Source of the DNA: an uncultured Eubacteriales bacterium
Lineage (GTDB): Bacteria > Bacillota > Clostridia > Peptostreptococcales > Anaerovoracaceae
Length of the DNA stretch: 16,869 bases
Direction: 5' to 3'
Assembly (NCBI GenBank): GCA_902766915.1
Contig: CACXFN010000004.1
Span: 1 to 16,869, forward strand
Within the stretch, counting starts at the first letter, position 1; every line of letters starts with the position of its first letter. Shown here one piece after another: positions 7,581 through 14,699 of the stretch. The position numbers were made by a program, and so were the translations under genes. The notes below the pieces were generated by a model, which made no database searches, was not told where the DNA came from, and saw nothing but the letters and a program-made list of their open reading frames with translations.

Positions 7581-7586
7581 ATTATA
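7581..7586 (-). promoter_or_regulatory. Candidate -10 box for hsp33
   Basis: A perfect TATAAT lies on the minus strand immediately upstream of the leader hairpin, but no good -35 hexamer is found at 16-18 bases (AGATAG at 17). If used, transcription would begin near 7574, at the base of the hairpin, so the mRNA would start with the stem. Low confidence because of the missing -35. Confidence 0.3.
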
Positions 7587-7638
7587 TTACAACTATGTTT
7601 AATCTATCTATGCCTTGATTAAATTGATTAAACTAAAA

Positions 7639-8427
7639 CTATTTAACTGCTGTAATGTGGGGATTAACTCCTTCATACCAATAGAGGAAGCCTTCCAAGT
7701 CAACTGTATCGCCAACGTTAAGGCCTTCTACTGCCTTATATACATCGCTATCCTTATCACAGAGATAGGATTCAACTGTGAATGTATATGTCTTTCCATC
7801 CTTGGAAACATCGAAGTATAGGTCATCGCCCTGAGAACCGGAACCATCCCAGCTATAAAGGAATGCCACTTCATTTCCATTAGCGTCCTTCTTTGGCTCT
7901 ATTGTCATTCCAGAGAAACTAACCTTCTTATTCTGGTGCTGAATGATATCTTCATTTCCAAGAAGATCAGTTGCGTCCATGGGTTCTGCAATCCAGTTAC
8001 CATCTTCAATTTCGAAGGTAGCATCTACGATTTCAACTTCGCCGGACCACTCAGCCTTATAGCCTTTTACCTTAATCTTCTGGCCTTCTACCAGCTTATC
8101 ATAATCTTCCTGAGAGCAAGCCATGTTGTATAGGAAGTATGCACCGTCAGCATCCTGTGTATATACAGTTGCCTTATCTTCCCACCAGGACTGCTTTGCC
8201 TGTACAAAAGTTTCGATAGTAACTTCTGTATCAAGAGCTGCATCAGCATACTCAGCGTATGTCATTACGCCTTCGCCCTTTGCCTGAACATCTTCTGTAG
8301 CAGTTGCTTCAGCGCTGCCTCCACCTGAAGCTTCCTGGGTTTCAGCCTTCTTACCACAAGCTGCCATAGCAAAAATCATGGCCAAGCACAGTACTACTAC
8401 AAATACTCTCTTAGTTGTTTTTTTCAT
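7639..8427 (-). CDS. Putative lipoprotein with two OB-like beta domains
   Basis: This is a 262-residue exported lipoprotein of unknown function. Residues 1-24 form a signal peptide (MKKTTKRVFVVVLCLAMIFA) with lipobox MAAC and lipidated Cys24. A Gly/Ser/Ala/Thr linker follows to about residue 50. The rest looks like two related beta-rich domains. The first, around residues 55-140, has VTIETFVQAKQSWW, KATVYTQD and GQKIKVKGYKAEW. The second, around 155-262, has KKVSFSGMTI, DLYFDVSKDG and GDTVDLEGFLYWYEG. The pattern of strands, with a 'G..V.V.G....' signature late in each, resembles bacterial OB-fold lipoproteins of Clostridia, an inference from pattern only. The ATG at 8427 has an AAGGAG site with eight-base spacing. 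A promoter and small hairpin lie upstream, and hsp33 follows after 156 bases. It may bind a ligand or glycan at the cell surface; nothing shows which. Confidence 0.85.
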   Translation of the reverse strand: MKKTTKRVFVVVLCLAMIFAMAACGKKAETQEASGGGSAEATATEDVQAKGEGVMTYAEYADAALDTEVTIETFVQAKQSWWEDKATVYTQDADGAYFLYNMACSQEDYDKLVEGQKIKVKGYKAEWSGEVEIVDATFEIEDGNWIAEPMDATDLLGNEDIIQHQNKKVSFSGMTIEPKKDANGNEVAFLYSWDGSGSQGDDLYFDVSKDGKTYTFTVESYLCDKDSDVYKAVEGLNVGDTVDLEGFLYWYEGVNPHITAVK

Positions 8428-8462
8428 TTTTTCATCTCCTTGGTCTTGGACCTAAAACGATA

Positions 8463-8489
8463 CCGGGCAGAGTTATTTCTGCTATCCGG
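8463..8489 (-). other. Small GC-rich hairpin in the lipoprotein leader
   Basis: On the minus strand CCGG plus GCAGA (8489-8486, 8482-8478) pair with UCUGC plus CCGG (8471-8463), giving nine pairs with a three-base bulge (AUA) and a six-base loop. It lies 36 bases before the lipoprotein ATG and stands out from the AT-rich surroundings. It lacks a following T-run on either strand, so it is not a normal terminator. It could be a leader stabiliser or an operator dyad. Confidence 0.35.
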
Positions 8490-8506
8490 GCGCTTATAAC
8501 ATTGAT

Positions 8507-8555
8507 ATTATATCAAAAGAATTCAAAAAATAAATGATAGTTTTTGTTTTGTCAA
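8507..8555 (-). promoter_or_regulatory. Candidate promoter region of the lipoprotein (and possibly hsp33) transcript
   Basis: A perfect TTGACA on the minus strand (8555-8550) is followed after 17 bases by TATTTT (8532-8527), a reasonable sigma-A promoter. A second, perfect TATAAT lies at 8512-8507 without a clear -35. Either would start transcription between the binding-protein stop codon at 8571 and the lipoprotein ATG at 8427. No terminator is visible after the transporter operon, so readthrough may also contribute. Confidence 0.5.
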
Positions 8556-8570
8556 AATCTTTAGATTTGC

Positions 8571-10205
8571 TTAATATTTAGATTTTTGCTTGCTTTTGTC
8601 ATATAGCCAATATATCAATATAAGAACCCAGGCAATTCCTATTCCCATTATCAAGGCCTTGGCCGTTCCGGGAAGAGGTCCCAAATCCTTATCAGATCCT
8701 AAGCCGGAATTACCTTCCCCCAATTGATCCAGCCTATATAAGGTTCGAACGTCATTAAACATTTTATCCATATAGGCGTCATCAACAGTCTCTCCACGAC
8801 GAACAGACTTGGTTACATTCTCTATCATCTGTCCGGAAGCATCCCTTAGGCTGGTGGAACCATTGAATACCGGTGTAACAAAAGTCTTATCCGTATTATC
8901 AATCAGAATCCTAGTGGCTTTGATTTTTACGTCATAATGTTCCTTATTATCTGTGCCCTCTTTGGATAGATAGTCTTGGTATTCCGATGAGTCCTGAGCC
9001 TTCTCCGTAACAGGAACGTAGCCTTCAGTCTTAGCATATGCAATCTGAACATCGTTTGTCAGAAGGAATTGGGTAAAGAGCCAGGAGGCGACCACCTCTC
9101 CGGGATCCTTCTTGTTGAAAACACATATGGAGGGTCCCTGAGAAATCATGGACATATTATCTACATCAAACTGCGGAACCGGATAAACAGCTAAATCGAA
9201 TTGAACTATCTTACTCTCGTGGATGTCCTGCATGGGTGCATGAGCGCCCATCCATGTTGCCCCTGCCGACGAATCCACAGCAAATATACACTGACCTGCA
9301 TTTAGGAAATTTCCCGGGTAACTGGAAATCTTGAAGGTGGAAAACGCTCCGGTCTTTCCATGCTTTGATAATTCCATCAGAAGATCCTTGGTGGTATCGT
9401 TAAATATAAGAATCTCACCGCTTTCAGTCGAATAGCCGGAACCCTTCTGCTTCACCATTTGAATCATCATATTGTCCGTGGACTTATAGATAAAAGGAAT
9501 CAGAACCTTTTGTCCATTTATGACAAAATTACCATCTCCATCTTTTTTCATAGCCGCTTCAGAGACTTCGAAAATAAAATCCCAGGTCAATGCTTTTTCC
9601 GGGAGCTTATAACCAAGCTCTTCCACCATATTCCTATTCACATAGCATATTTCTGTGGACCTCATGTAAGGAATTGCATATTGAGTTCCTCCCAGATTAC
9701 ATTCCTCCATGAATTTATTCACCATCTCATCCCGATTCGGACCATCAAATTTTACCTGGCTCCCCCCTAAACCAAATGTTTCACTTGATATTAAATCATC
9801 CAATGGCACTACAACATTCTGTCCGGTCATATATGTGGCTATGTGGTCAGGATATGTAATGCAAACATTTGGCGTGGTATTGGTTGCAATATTTGTAATT
9901 ACATCATTATAAATTTTCCCGTAATCGGTATAGAATCTTATCTTAACGTCTATATTTGGATAGTATTCACGGAAATCCCGAACGGCTTTTTCGTAAATTG
10001 CAGTCTGGTTTTTATTTGTATCATTCTTTGCCCAAAATGTGATTTCATAATTCTTATTAACATCAAAATCATCAGGCACATTAAATTCCTCCAGACCCCT
10101 TGAGCCATGACAGGAGGTTAGCAATGAAATGAAGAACAATACCAATAAAACAATTATCAGAAGCGGTTTTAGAATCGGTTTTAATGAAAGGCTTCTCTTT
10201 CTCAT
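8571..10205 (-). CDS. ABC transporter solute-binding lipoprotein (UgpB/MalE-like) with C-terminal membrane helix
   Basis: This is the extracytoplasmic substrate-binding component of the importer encoded just upstream. The 544 residues begin with a positively charged signal peptide ending in lipobox LLTSC (Cys32). A type I periplasmic-binding fold follows, with typical family stretches: NYEITFWAKND near residue 50, FREYYPNIDVKIRF, AIPYMRSTEICYVNRNMVEELG, and ASWLFTQFLLT late in the domain. It is longer than usual because of an added tail: after a Gly-rich stretch (GEGNSGLGSDKDLGPLPG) comes a hydrophobic segment at about residues 516-535 (ALIMGIGIAWVLILIYWLY) and a short basic end (DKSKQKSKY). 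So it appears held to the membrane at both ends. The ATG overlaps the second permease stop as ATGA and has GAGGAGGT eight bases upstream. The ligand is probably a carbohydrate or glycerophosphate-type compound, by family only. Confidence 0.93.
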   Translation of the reverse strand: MRKRSLSLKPILKPLLIIVLLVLFFISLLTSCHGSRGLEEFNVPDDFDVNKNYEITFWAKNDTNKNQTAIYEKAVRDFREYYPNIDVKIRFYTDYGKIYNDVITNIATNTTPNVCITYPDHIATYMTGQNVVVPLDDLISSETFGLGGSQVKFDGPNRDEMVNKFMEECNLGGTQYAIPYMRSTEICYVNRNMVEELGYKLPEKALTWDFIFEVSEAAMKKDGDGNFVINGQKVLIPFIYKSTDNMMIQMVKQKGSGYSTESGEILIFNDTTKDLLMELSKHGKTGAFSTFKISSYPGNFLNAGQCIFAVDSSAGATWMGAHAPMQDIHESKIVQFDLAVYPVPQFDVDNMSMISQGPSICVFNKKDPGEVVASWLFTQFLLTNDVQIAYAKTEGYVPVTEKAQDSSEYQDYLSKEGTDNKEHYDVKIKATRILIDNTDKTFVTPVFNGSTSLRDASGQMIENVTKSVRRGETVDDAYMDKMFNDVRTLYRLDQLGEGNSGLGSDKDLGPLPGTAKALIMGIGIAWVLILIYWLYDKSKQKSKY

Positions 10206-11071
10206 CCTTTGGTACCTCCTCTGGATACACCTTCCATAATCTTCTTATGGAATAACAGGAAGAGAATGATAAGGGGTATAGAAATGACCACAACTGCAGC
10301 CATCATAGCAGGAATATTTTCTCTACCAAATCCATTTTCCCTTATCTCCTGAATGCCATTGGAAACGAGGAAATAAGCCTCGTCATCCGTAATGAGTCTG
10401 GGCCATACATAGGCATTCCAACACTCAATCACCTTTAAAATGCAAACAGTGATTAGTGTCGGCCTACAGATGGGAATCATTACCTTGGTTAGATATTTTA
10501 AATCAGAAGTTCCGTCCACTTTGGCCGCACGATATAATTCGTCCGGAACCTGCTCGAAGTTTTCTTTTAAAAGATAGATATAGAATATAGATGTAACGGA
10601 GGGCAATATGAGTCCCAGGAAGGTATTCCTAAGTCCCCAATCCGTAATTGTCACGAAGTTAGTTATGATAACCAGTTCATTTGGAATCATCATCAAGGAT
10701 AAAAAGATGGTGAACACCAGACTTCTCCCTTTGAACTCCAACCTTGATAGAGCAAAGGCCGCCAAAGTTATTACAACAAGCATTATCCCTGTGGTAATCA
10801 TGGTAAAGATAAGAGTATTGGTAAAGTATTTCCCTAGAGATACTGTCGTAAATGCATCGAAATAGTTTTGGATTGTTGGCGATGTTGTATATAGCTTCGG
10901 TATGTATTCTCCGTTATAGGAAGCGTAGGTCTTTATGGATGTAAGAATCATCCAATAAAATGGAAAGAGCACCACAAATGCCCATATCCCCAAGAAGATA
11001 TAGGTAATGGTCTTTCTAACCTTTTGACGGCTCTTAATTTGTGCACCTTGTTTATTTAGATTATCTTCCAT
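10202..11071 (-). CDS. ABC transporter permease, UgpE/MalG-like
   Basis: This is the second membrane subunit of a CUT1-type (sugar, glycerol-phosphate) importer, 289 residues. It has a cytoplasmic basic N-terminus (KSRQKVRKTI), a first membrane helix with the family stretch ALFPFYWMILTS-like (VVLFPFYWMILTSIKT), about six helices in total, and the EAA loop that contacts the ATPase: YRAAKVDGTSDLKYLTKVM then IPICRP near residues 180-205. It ends GGTKG, the usual end of MalG-type subunits. The start at 11071 has only a weak ribosome binding site, and the 67-base gap to the previous gene contains three copies of an 8-base repeat. The stop overlaps the binding-protein start as ATGA. Assignment is firm; substrate unknown. 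Confidence 0.96.
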   Translation of the reverse strand: MEDNLNKQGAQIKSRQKVRKTITYIFLGIWAFVVLFPFYWMILTSIKTYASYNGEYIPKLYTTSPTIQNYFDAFTTVSLGKYFTNTLIFTMITTGIMLVVITLAAFALSRLEFKGRSLVFTIFLSLMMIPNELVIITNFVTITDWGLRNTFLGLILPSVTSIFYIYLLKENFEQVPDELYRAAKVDGTSDLKYLTKVMIPICRPTLITVCILKVIECWNAYVWPRLITDDEAYFLVSNGIQEIRENGFGRENIPAMMAAVVVISIPLIILFLLFHKKIMEGVSRGGTKG

Positions 11072-11076
11072 CTTTA

Positions 11077-11106
11077 TTATACTTGTTATACTTGCTTTTT
11101 ATACTT
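11077..11106 (-). repeat. Three short direct repeats (AAGTATAA on the minus strand) between the two permease genes
   Basis: The plus strand shows TTATACTT at 11077-11084, 11086-11093 and 11099-11106. They sit just upstream of the second permease ATG at 11071, where a ribosome binding site would be expected and is poor. They may be simple AT-rich drift, or may affect translation or processing between the two permease cistrons. Confidence 0.6.
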
Positions 11107-11138
11107 ATAAAACCTTTTAGTTAATAGCTCTTAAATCA

Positions 11139-12032
11139 CTATGAATAGTGGACTTTCTTTCTACTCATTAATAGATTGATAACCGTGATAGTTAAAACAA
11201 TTGCAAATAGTATCAAGGCTGCTGCGGCAGCATAGGATGGATATCCTCCACTATCGCCATAAAGCATGTCATACACATATCCCACTATTGTATTCATACC
11301 GGCAGCATTCAGGTTGGTTCCAAAGATGGCAACCTCGTCACTATAGGCCTTAAAGGCCCCTATAAATCCTGTAATTACTAAATAGAAAATCATAGGAGAA
11401 ATCATTGGCAGCGTTATCTTGGTAAAGATTCTTCCCGGTGGAGTCCCATCCACCTTGGCGGCCTTGTAGTAATCCGGATTGACGGAAGCCAAAGCGCTTG
11501 TGAGAATCAAGATTTTAAAGGGCAGAACAATCCAAACGGTGTAAATACACATAACCAACATTTTCGCCCAATAAGGACCTTCTATGAAATCCACGGAATT
11601 CCCACCGAAGGCATTGATTAACAGATTGATAAAACCATCGGAATAAGGTGTCTTCTTAAAAAGAATCATGAATACCAATCCCACAGCCAAGGTATTTGTC
11701 ACATAGGGCAAAAAGAAAACTGTTTGAAAAAACTCCTTAAGCTTTTTTATGGAGTTTAATCCCAATGAAATCAGAAGTGCCAATCCTGTAGATAGAGGCA
11801 CAGTAATGATTACCAAAATAAATGTATTCTTAATAGCTTGAAGAAAATACGGATCCCTTAAGACATAGCCGTAATTATAGGTTCCTGTTCCGTTAAAGGT
11901 TTGAGAAGCAGAATTGTATCCTTCCTCAAATGAGTAAACAAGAACATCAAAAAGAGGATAGACCATGAATATGCCAAGGAAAATAATAGCAGGAATCAGA
12001 TACAACCAGCCCTTTAGATTATTCTTCTTCAT
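11139..12032 (-). CDS. ABC transporter permease, UgpA/MalF-like
   Basis: This is the first membrane subunit of the CUT1-type importer, 297 residues from the ATG at 12032. That start gives the classic N-terminus MKKNNLKGWLYLIPAIIF and has GGAGG six bases upstream. A longer frame from 12053 adds seven residues without a better site. Six hydrophobic helices are visible. The family EAA loop YKAAKVDGTPPGRIFTKITL, continuing PMISP, lies near residues 191-215 and couples to the ATPase. Other typical stretches are FFQTVFFLPYVTNTLAVGLVF and the C-terminal helix before SRKKVHYS. It overlaps the 3' end of the ATPase gene by 14 bases, so translation is probably coupled. The next gene, the partner permease, begins 67 bases downstream. 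Assignment is firm; substrate unknown. Confidence 0.96.
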   Translation of the reverse strand: MKKNNLKGWLYLIPAIIFLGIFMVYPLFDVLVYSFEEGYNSASQTFNGTGTYNYGYVLRDPYFLQAIKNTFILVIITVPLSTGLALLISLGLNSIKKLKEFFQTVFFLPYVTNTLAVGLVFMILFKKTPYSDGFINLLINAFGGNSVDFIEGPYWAKMLVMCIYTVWIVLPFKILILTSALASVNPDYYKAAKVDGTPPGRIFTKITLPMISPMIFYLVITGFIGAFKAYSDEVAIFGTNLNAAGMNTIVGYVYDMLYGDSGGYPSYAAAAALILFAIVLTITVINLLMSRKKVHYS

Positions 12033-13269
12033 GGGCGCCCTCCACATTTTCATTTGGAGTCATACGCAATTCAGTATCCTTATAGAAGAGATGGGTTTTA
12101 GAAGGCTTAAGGGAAAAGCTTACGAATTCAGCATATGGATCCACATTGGTCTCACTATCAACAATAGCACGAATCTCCTCCCCCTGAAATTCAGGATGCG
12201 AACAAACCACGCTGGTATCTCTACCCATTACCTGAACAGCAATTCTTTTGCATACCAGTGGGCCATTCTCATCGGGAATAAATCCCTCCGGACGAATTCC
12301 AATATAAACTTCCATACCACCAGCAGTTTCATTATCGATAGTTTCATTATCGGCAGTTTCATTATCGCCAGTTTCACTATCGGCTGTTTCATTATTGCCA
12401 GCACTTTTTACTCCTCCATGCTTCTCCGATGATAGGTCAATACCAAGAGCGGATAAATTAATAACCGGCGAATCCCCAATATAAACATTGCCATCTTTAA
12501 TAAGACCACGGAAAACATTTATGGGGGGTGTTCCCAGGAACTTCGCAACAAAAAGATTGGTAGGTTTGTCATAAACATCCTGGGGCCAGCCAATCTGCTG
12601 CACCTCTCCTGCACTCATGACCACGATGGAATCCGAAATACTCATTGCTTCTTCCTGATCGTGGGTTACAAAGACAGTTGTTATTCTGGTTTCTCTCTGA
12701 ATACGACGAATTTCTTCCCTGGTTTGTAACCTTAATCTGGCATCAAGATTTGAAAGCGGCTCATCCAACAGCAATACCCTGGGACGCTTCACAAGGGCAC
12801 GGGCAATTGCCACACGCTGCTGCTGACCACCGGAAAGCTCCGAGGGCTTCCTCTCCATAAGCTCATCTATCTGAACAAGCCTTGCAGCTTCTTCTGCTTT
12901 GGCGTTCATCTCTTCCTTAGTTAGTTTCTGATCTCCCTTTAGATTTTGAAGGGGAAAGATTATATTCTGACGAACCGTCAAATGGGGGTAAAGGGCATAA
13001 CTTTGAAACACCATCCCCACCCCGCGACTTTCAGGAGGAAGATTGGTCACTTCATCCTCACCAAAAAAAATTCTACCTTCTGTCGGAGTTTCCAAACCAC
13101 AGATCATATTTAGGGTGGTACTCTTTCCACATCCGGAAGGACCCAATAATCCAACAAGCTTTCCGTCAGGAATTTCAAAGGTGAAGTCATTAACCGCCAC
13201 CACCTCGCCACCAATTTTTTTATTGCGGTTGGGGTAACGCTTAGTAAGGTGCTCAAGGACGATTTTCAT
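12019..13269 (-). CDS. ABC transporter ATPase, UgpC/MsmK/MalK-type, with an internal pentapeptide repeat
   Basis: This is the nucleotide-binding subunit that powers the importer at the inner face of the membrane, 416 residues. All ATPase motifs are intact: Walker A GPSGCGKST (43-51), Q-loop FQSYALYPH (Gln89), signature LSGGQQQR (145-152), Walker B VLLLDEP (165-171, catalytic Glu170) and the H-loop His203. The C-terminal regulatory OB/TOBE region begins near residue 240 (FVAKFLGTPPINVF), with GIRPEGF at 324-330. Within it, residues 291-315 are a run of five pentapeptides (GNNET, ADSET, GDNET, ADNET, IDNET), an insertion not usual in the family. The ATG at 13269 has AGGAG about 10 bases upstream and lies 28 bases after the DUF1015 gene. 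The end overlaps the first permease gene. Some ATPases of this class serve several importers; here the operon position suggests a dedicated one. Confidence 0.96.
   Translation of the reverse strand: MKIVLEHLTKRYPNRNKKIGGEVVAVNDFTFEIPDGKLVGLLGPSGCGKSTTLNMICGLETPTEGRIFFGEDEVTNLPPESRGVGMVFQSYALYPHLTVRQNIIFPLQNLKGDQKLTKEEMNAKAEEAARLVQIDELMERKPSELSGGQQQRVAIARALVKRPRVLLLDEPLSNLDARLRLQTREEIRRIQRETRITTVFVTHDQEEAMSISDSIVVMSAGEVQQIGWPQDVYDKPTNLFVAKFLGTPPINVFRGLIKDGNVYIGDSPVINLSALGIDLSSEKHGGVKSAGNNETADSETGDNETADNETIDNETAGGMEVYIGIRPEGFIPDENGPLVCKRIAVQVMGRDTSVVCSHPEFQGEEIRAIVDSETNVDPYAEFVSFSLKPSKTHLFYKDTELRMTPNENVEGAHEEE
12326..12400 (-). repeat. Five tandem 15-bp repeats inside the ATPase gene
   Basis: Plus-strand units start at 12326, 12341, 12356, 12371 and 12386. 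Each is a variant of GTTTCATTATCGGCA, and the five differ from each other at few positions, mostly the last three. Because 15 is a multiple of three, the reading frame is kept and each unit encodes a pentapeptide ending in Asn/Ser-Glu-Thr. Copy-number change would lengthen or shorten the protein without a frameshift. Confidence 0.95.
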
Positions 13270-13297
13270 TCTCTTTTGCTCCTAATTAGATTTACAA

Positions 13298-14593
13298 CTA
13301 TATTTCATATATCAAGAGCCCACTAACAAGCTTAGGCTCAAAGAATGTGGATTTAGGCGGCATGGTTAGTCCTGTGTCAGACACCCTCATAATATCCTGC
13401 ATATCCGGCGGCGAAATAGCAAAGGCCACCTTCATATCACCCTCATCAGCTTTTGTAGAATTCTGAAGTGCGCCTAACCCCTTGTTTCCACTAATAAAGG
13501 TTATTCTGCTGTCATGCTGCGGGTCCTTGATTCCAAGAATGTCTCTCAGGACTACATTTTGGAGAAGAGACACATCCAATCCTGCCACCGGATCAGTCAT
13601 ATCCCTTTCTTTTATGTAAGTCAGTCTATACCATCTATCATTCATAACCATGGTATATTCTCCATGGTGTTCAGGGTATGCAGGCTCAACGCCTATATCC
13701 TTTACATCAAATCCGGCGTCCTCTAACTTTCGGAAAAAATCTTCTTCAGATAATCCATGTAAATCCTTCACCGCTCTGTTATAGTCTAGAATAAGCATCT
13801 CCGAAGATGGGAATATGGAGGCCATAAAAAATTGGCTCCTCTCTGCCCGAACCTTTCGTCTGGCTTCTCTTGCCTCGTCTGTGGAACCATCAGCCAGTTT
13901 ATCCACATTGGCCACATAATACTCAGCAGAAGCTGCAATGCGATGGTGTCCGTCACAAATATATAGGGATTCAAAATTCTCGAATTGATTGGACACACAT
14001 TCAATAAATGCATCATCTTCCACAACCCACAATTCATGCCTTATCCCACCGGCATCAAAGAAATCATAGGTGCTGTCATGGGAAATAGTCCAGGTTTCCA
14101 ATGCCTTGGATAATTTCTTAGCCCCTTCTTCTTCAGAATCGTAAACCAATAAAACCGGCTCCATATTTCCACCAATACGTTTTATCAGTTTTTCTTGAAT
14201 ATGTATTTTATCAGCACGAGTGAGCTCATGCCTCTTTATATTCCCCTCAATGTAATCCCTTACATCTGCACAGGCCACTATTCCCGTTTGGCTATGATTT
14301 GCCATGGAAAGTCTATAAATATATATGCTCTCCTTTTCATCGCGTATCAATACACCTCGATCCAGAAACTCCTGGAGTTTTTTCCTGGATTCTTTTCTAA
14401 CAAAGTTCTCATCCTTTGCCAATTCCGAATCAAGTAGTAAATCCGTCCTACTAACATTTAGAATGCTATTGGGGTGAGTATTGGCTCTTGCCCTGGATCG
14501 GGCTTCATCACCTGCATCACCATGATAAATATGTACATCCTCAACGTATTCCGGTGCGGGTCGCAACGCCGCGAATGATCTTATGTTCGGCAT
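13298..14593 (-). CDS. DUF1015 family protein
   Basis: This is a 431-residue cytoplasmic protein of the DUF1015 family, whose biochemical role is not established to my knowledge. Family features are clear: N-terminal IRSFAALRPAPEYV, the RHELTRADKIHIQEK stretch near residue 120, YICDGHHRIAAS with DGHHR at about 214-218, and the C-terminal GLTMPPKSTFFEPKL just before the end. DGHHR resembles the conserved motif of ParB/sulfiredoxin-like folds, which hints at nucleotide binding; that is inference. The start at 14593 is preferred to an in-frame ATG at 14605 because it has TGGAGA six bases upstream, while the upstream ATG has no ribosome binding site. It is the first gene after a candidate promoter, and the importer ATPase follows after 28 bases, so it appears to be part of the transporter operon. 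In many Clostridia such genes sit beside serine-biosynthesis genes instead. Confidence 0.92.
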   Translation of the reverse strand: MPNIRSFAALRPAPEYVEDVHIYHGDAGDEARSRARANTHPNSILNVSRTDLLLDSELAKDENFVRKESRKKLQEFLDRGVLIRDEKESIYIYRLSMANHSQTGIVACADVRDYIEGNIKRHELTRADKIHIQEKLIKRIGGNMEPVLLVYDSEEEGAKKLSKALETWTISHDSTYDFFDAGGIRHELWVVEDDAFIECVSNQFENFESLYICDGHHRIAASAEYYVANVDKLADGSTDEAREARRKVRAERSQFFMASIFPSSEMLILDYNRAVKDLHGLSEEDFFRKLEDAGFDVKDIGVEPAYPEHHGEYTMVMNDRWYRLTYIKERDMTDPVAGLDVSLLQNVVLRDILGIKDPQHDSRITFISGNKGLGALQNSTKADEGDMKVAFAISPPDMQDIMRVSDTGLTMPPKSTFFEPKLVSGLLIYEI

Positions 14594-14633
14594 ATCTGTC
14601 TCCATAATTCTGCTGAAACATCTACTCGGTCAT

Positions 14634-14656
14634 ATTATACCAAAGTTTATACCAAA
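14634..14656 (-). promoter_or_regulatory. Candidate promoter with overlapping direct repeat upstream of the transporter operon
   Basis: On the minus strand a perfect TATAAT lies at 14639-14634, about 40 bases before the preferred DUF1015 start. It is overlapped by one copy of TTTGGTATAA (14644-14635), and an identical copy lies just upstream (14656-14647), with 12 bases between the copies' starts. No good -35 is seen at 17 bases (TATCTA). A tandem half-site at about one helical turn, covering the -10, fits an activator or repressor site. This is the only obvious regulatory signal for the five-gene importer operon. Confidence 0.45.
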
Positions 14657-14699
14657 TAGATAATTGTTTTTATTAGTCCTTCCATATGGCCCAATTCTA

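Noticed and set aside
8559..8572. Six-pair hairpin AAATCT/AGATTT at the end of the binding-protein gene as a terminator
   Set aside because: It is short, AT-only in most pairs and has no T-run after it on the minus strand.
12326..12400. Tandem repeats considered as a CRISPR array
   Set aside because: The repeats are directly abutting without spacers, only 15 bp long and in frame inside an intact ATPase gene.
11965..12432. Plus-strand frame of 155 codons with a hydrophobic repetitive end (FIIxSF units)
   Set aside because: It lies antisense to the ATPase and first permease genes and its repeats are just the 15-bp ATPase repeat read on the other strand; no ribosome binding site.
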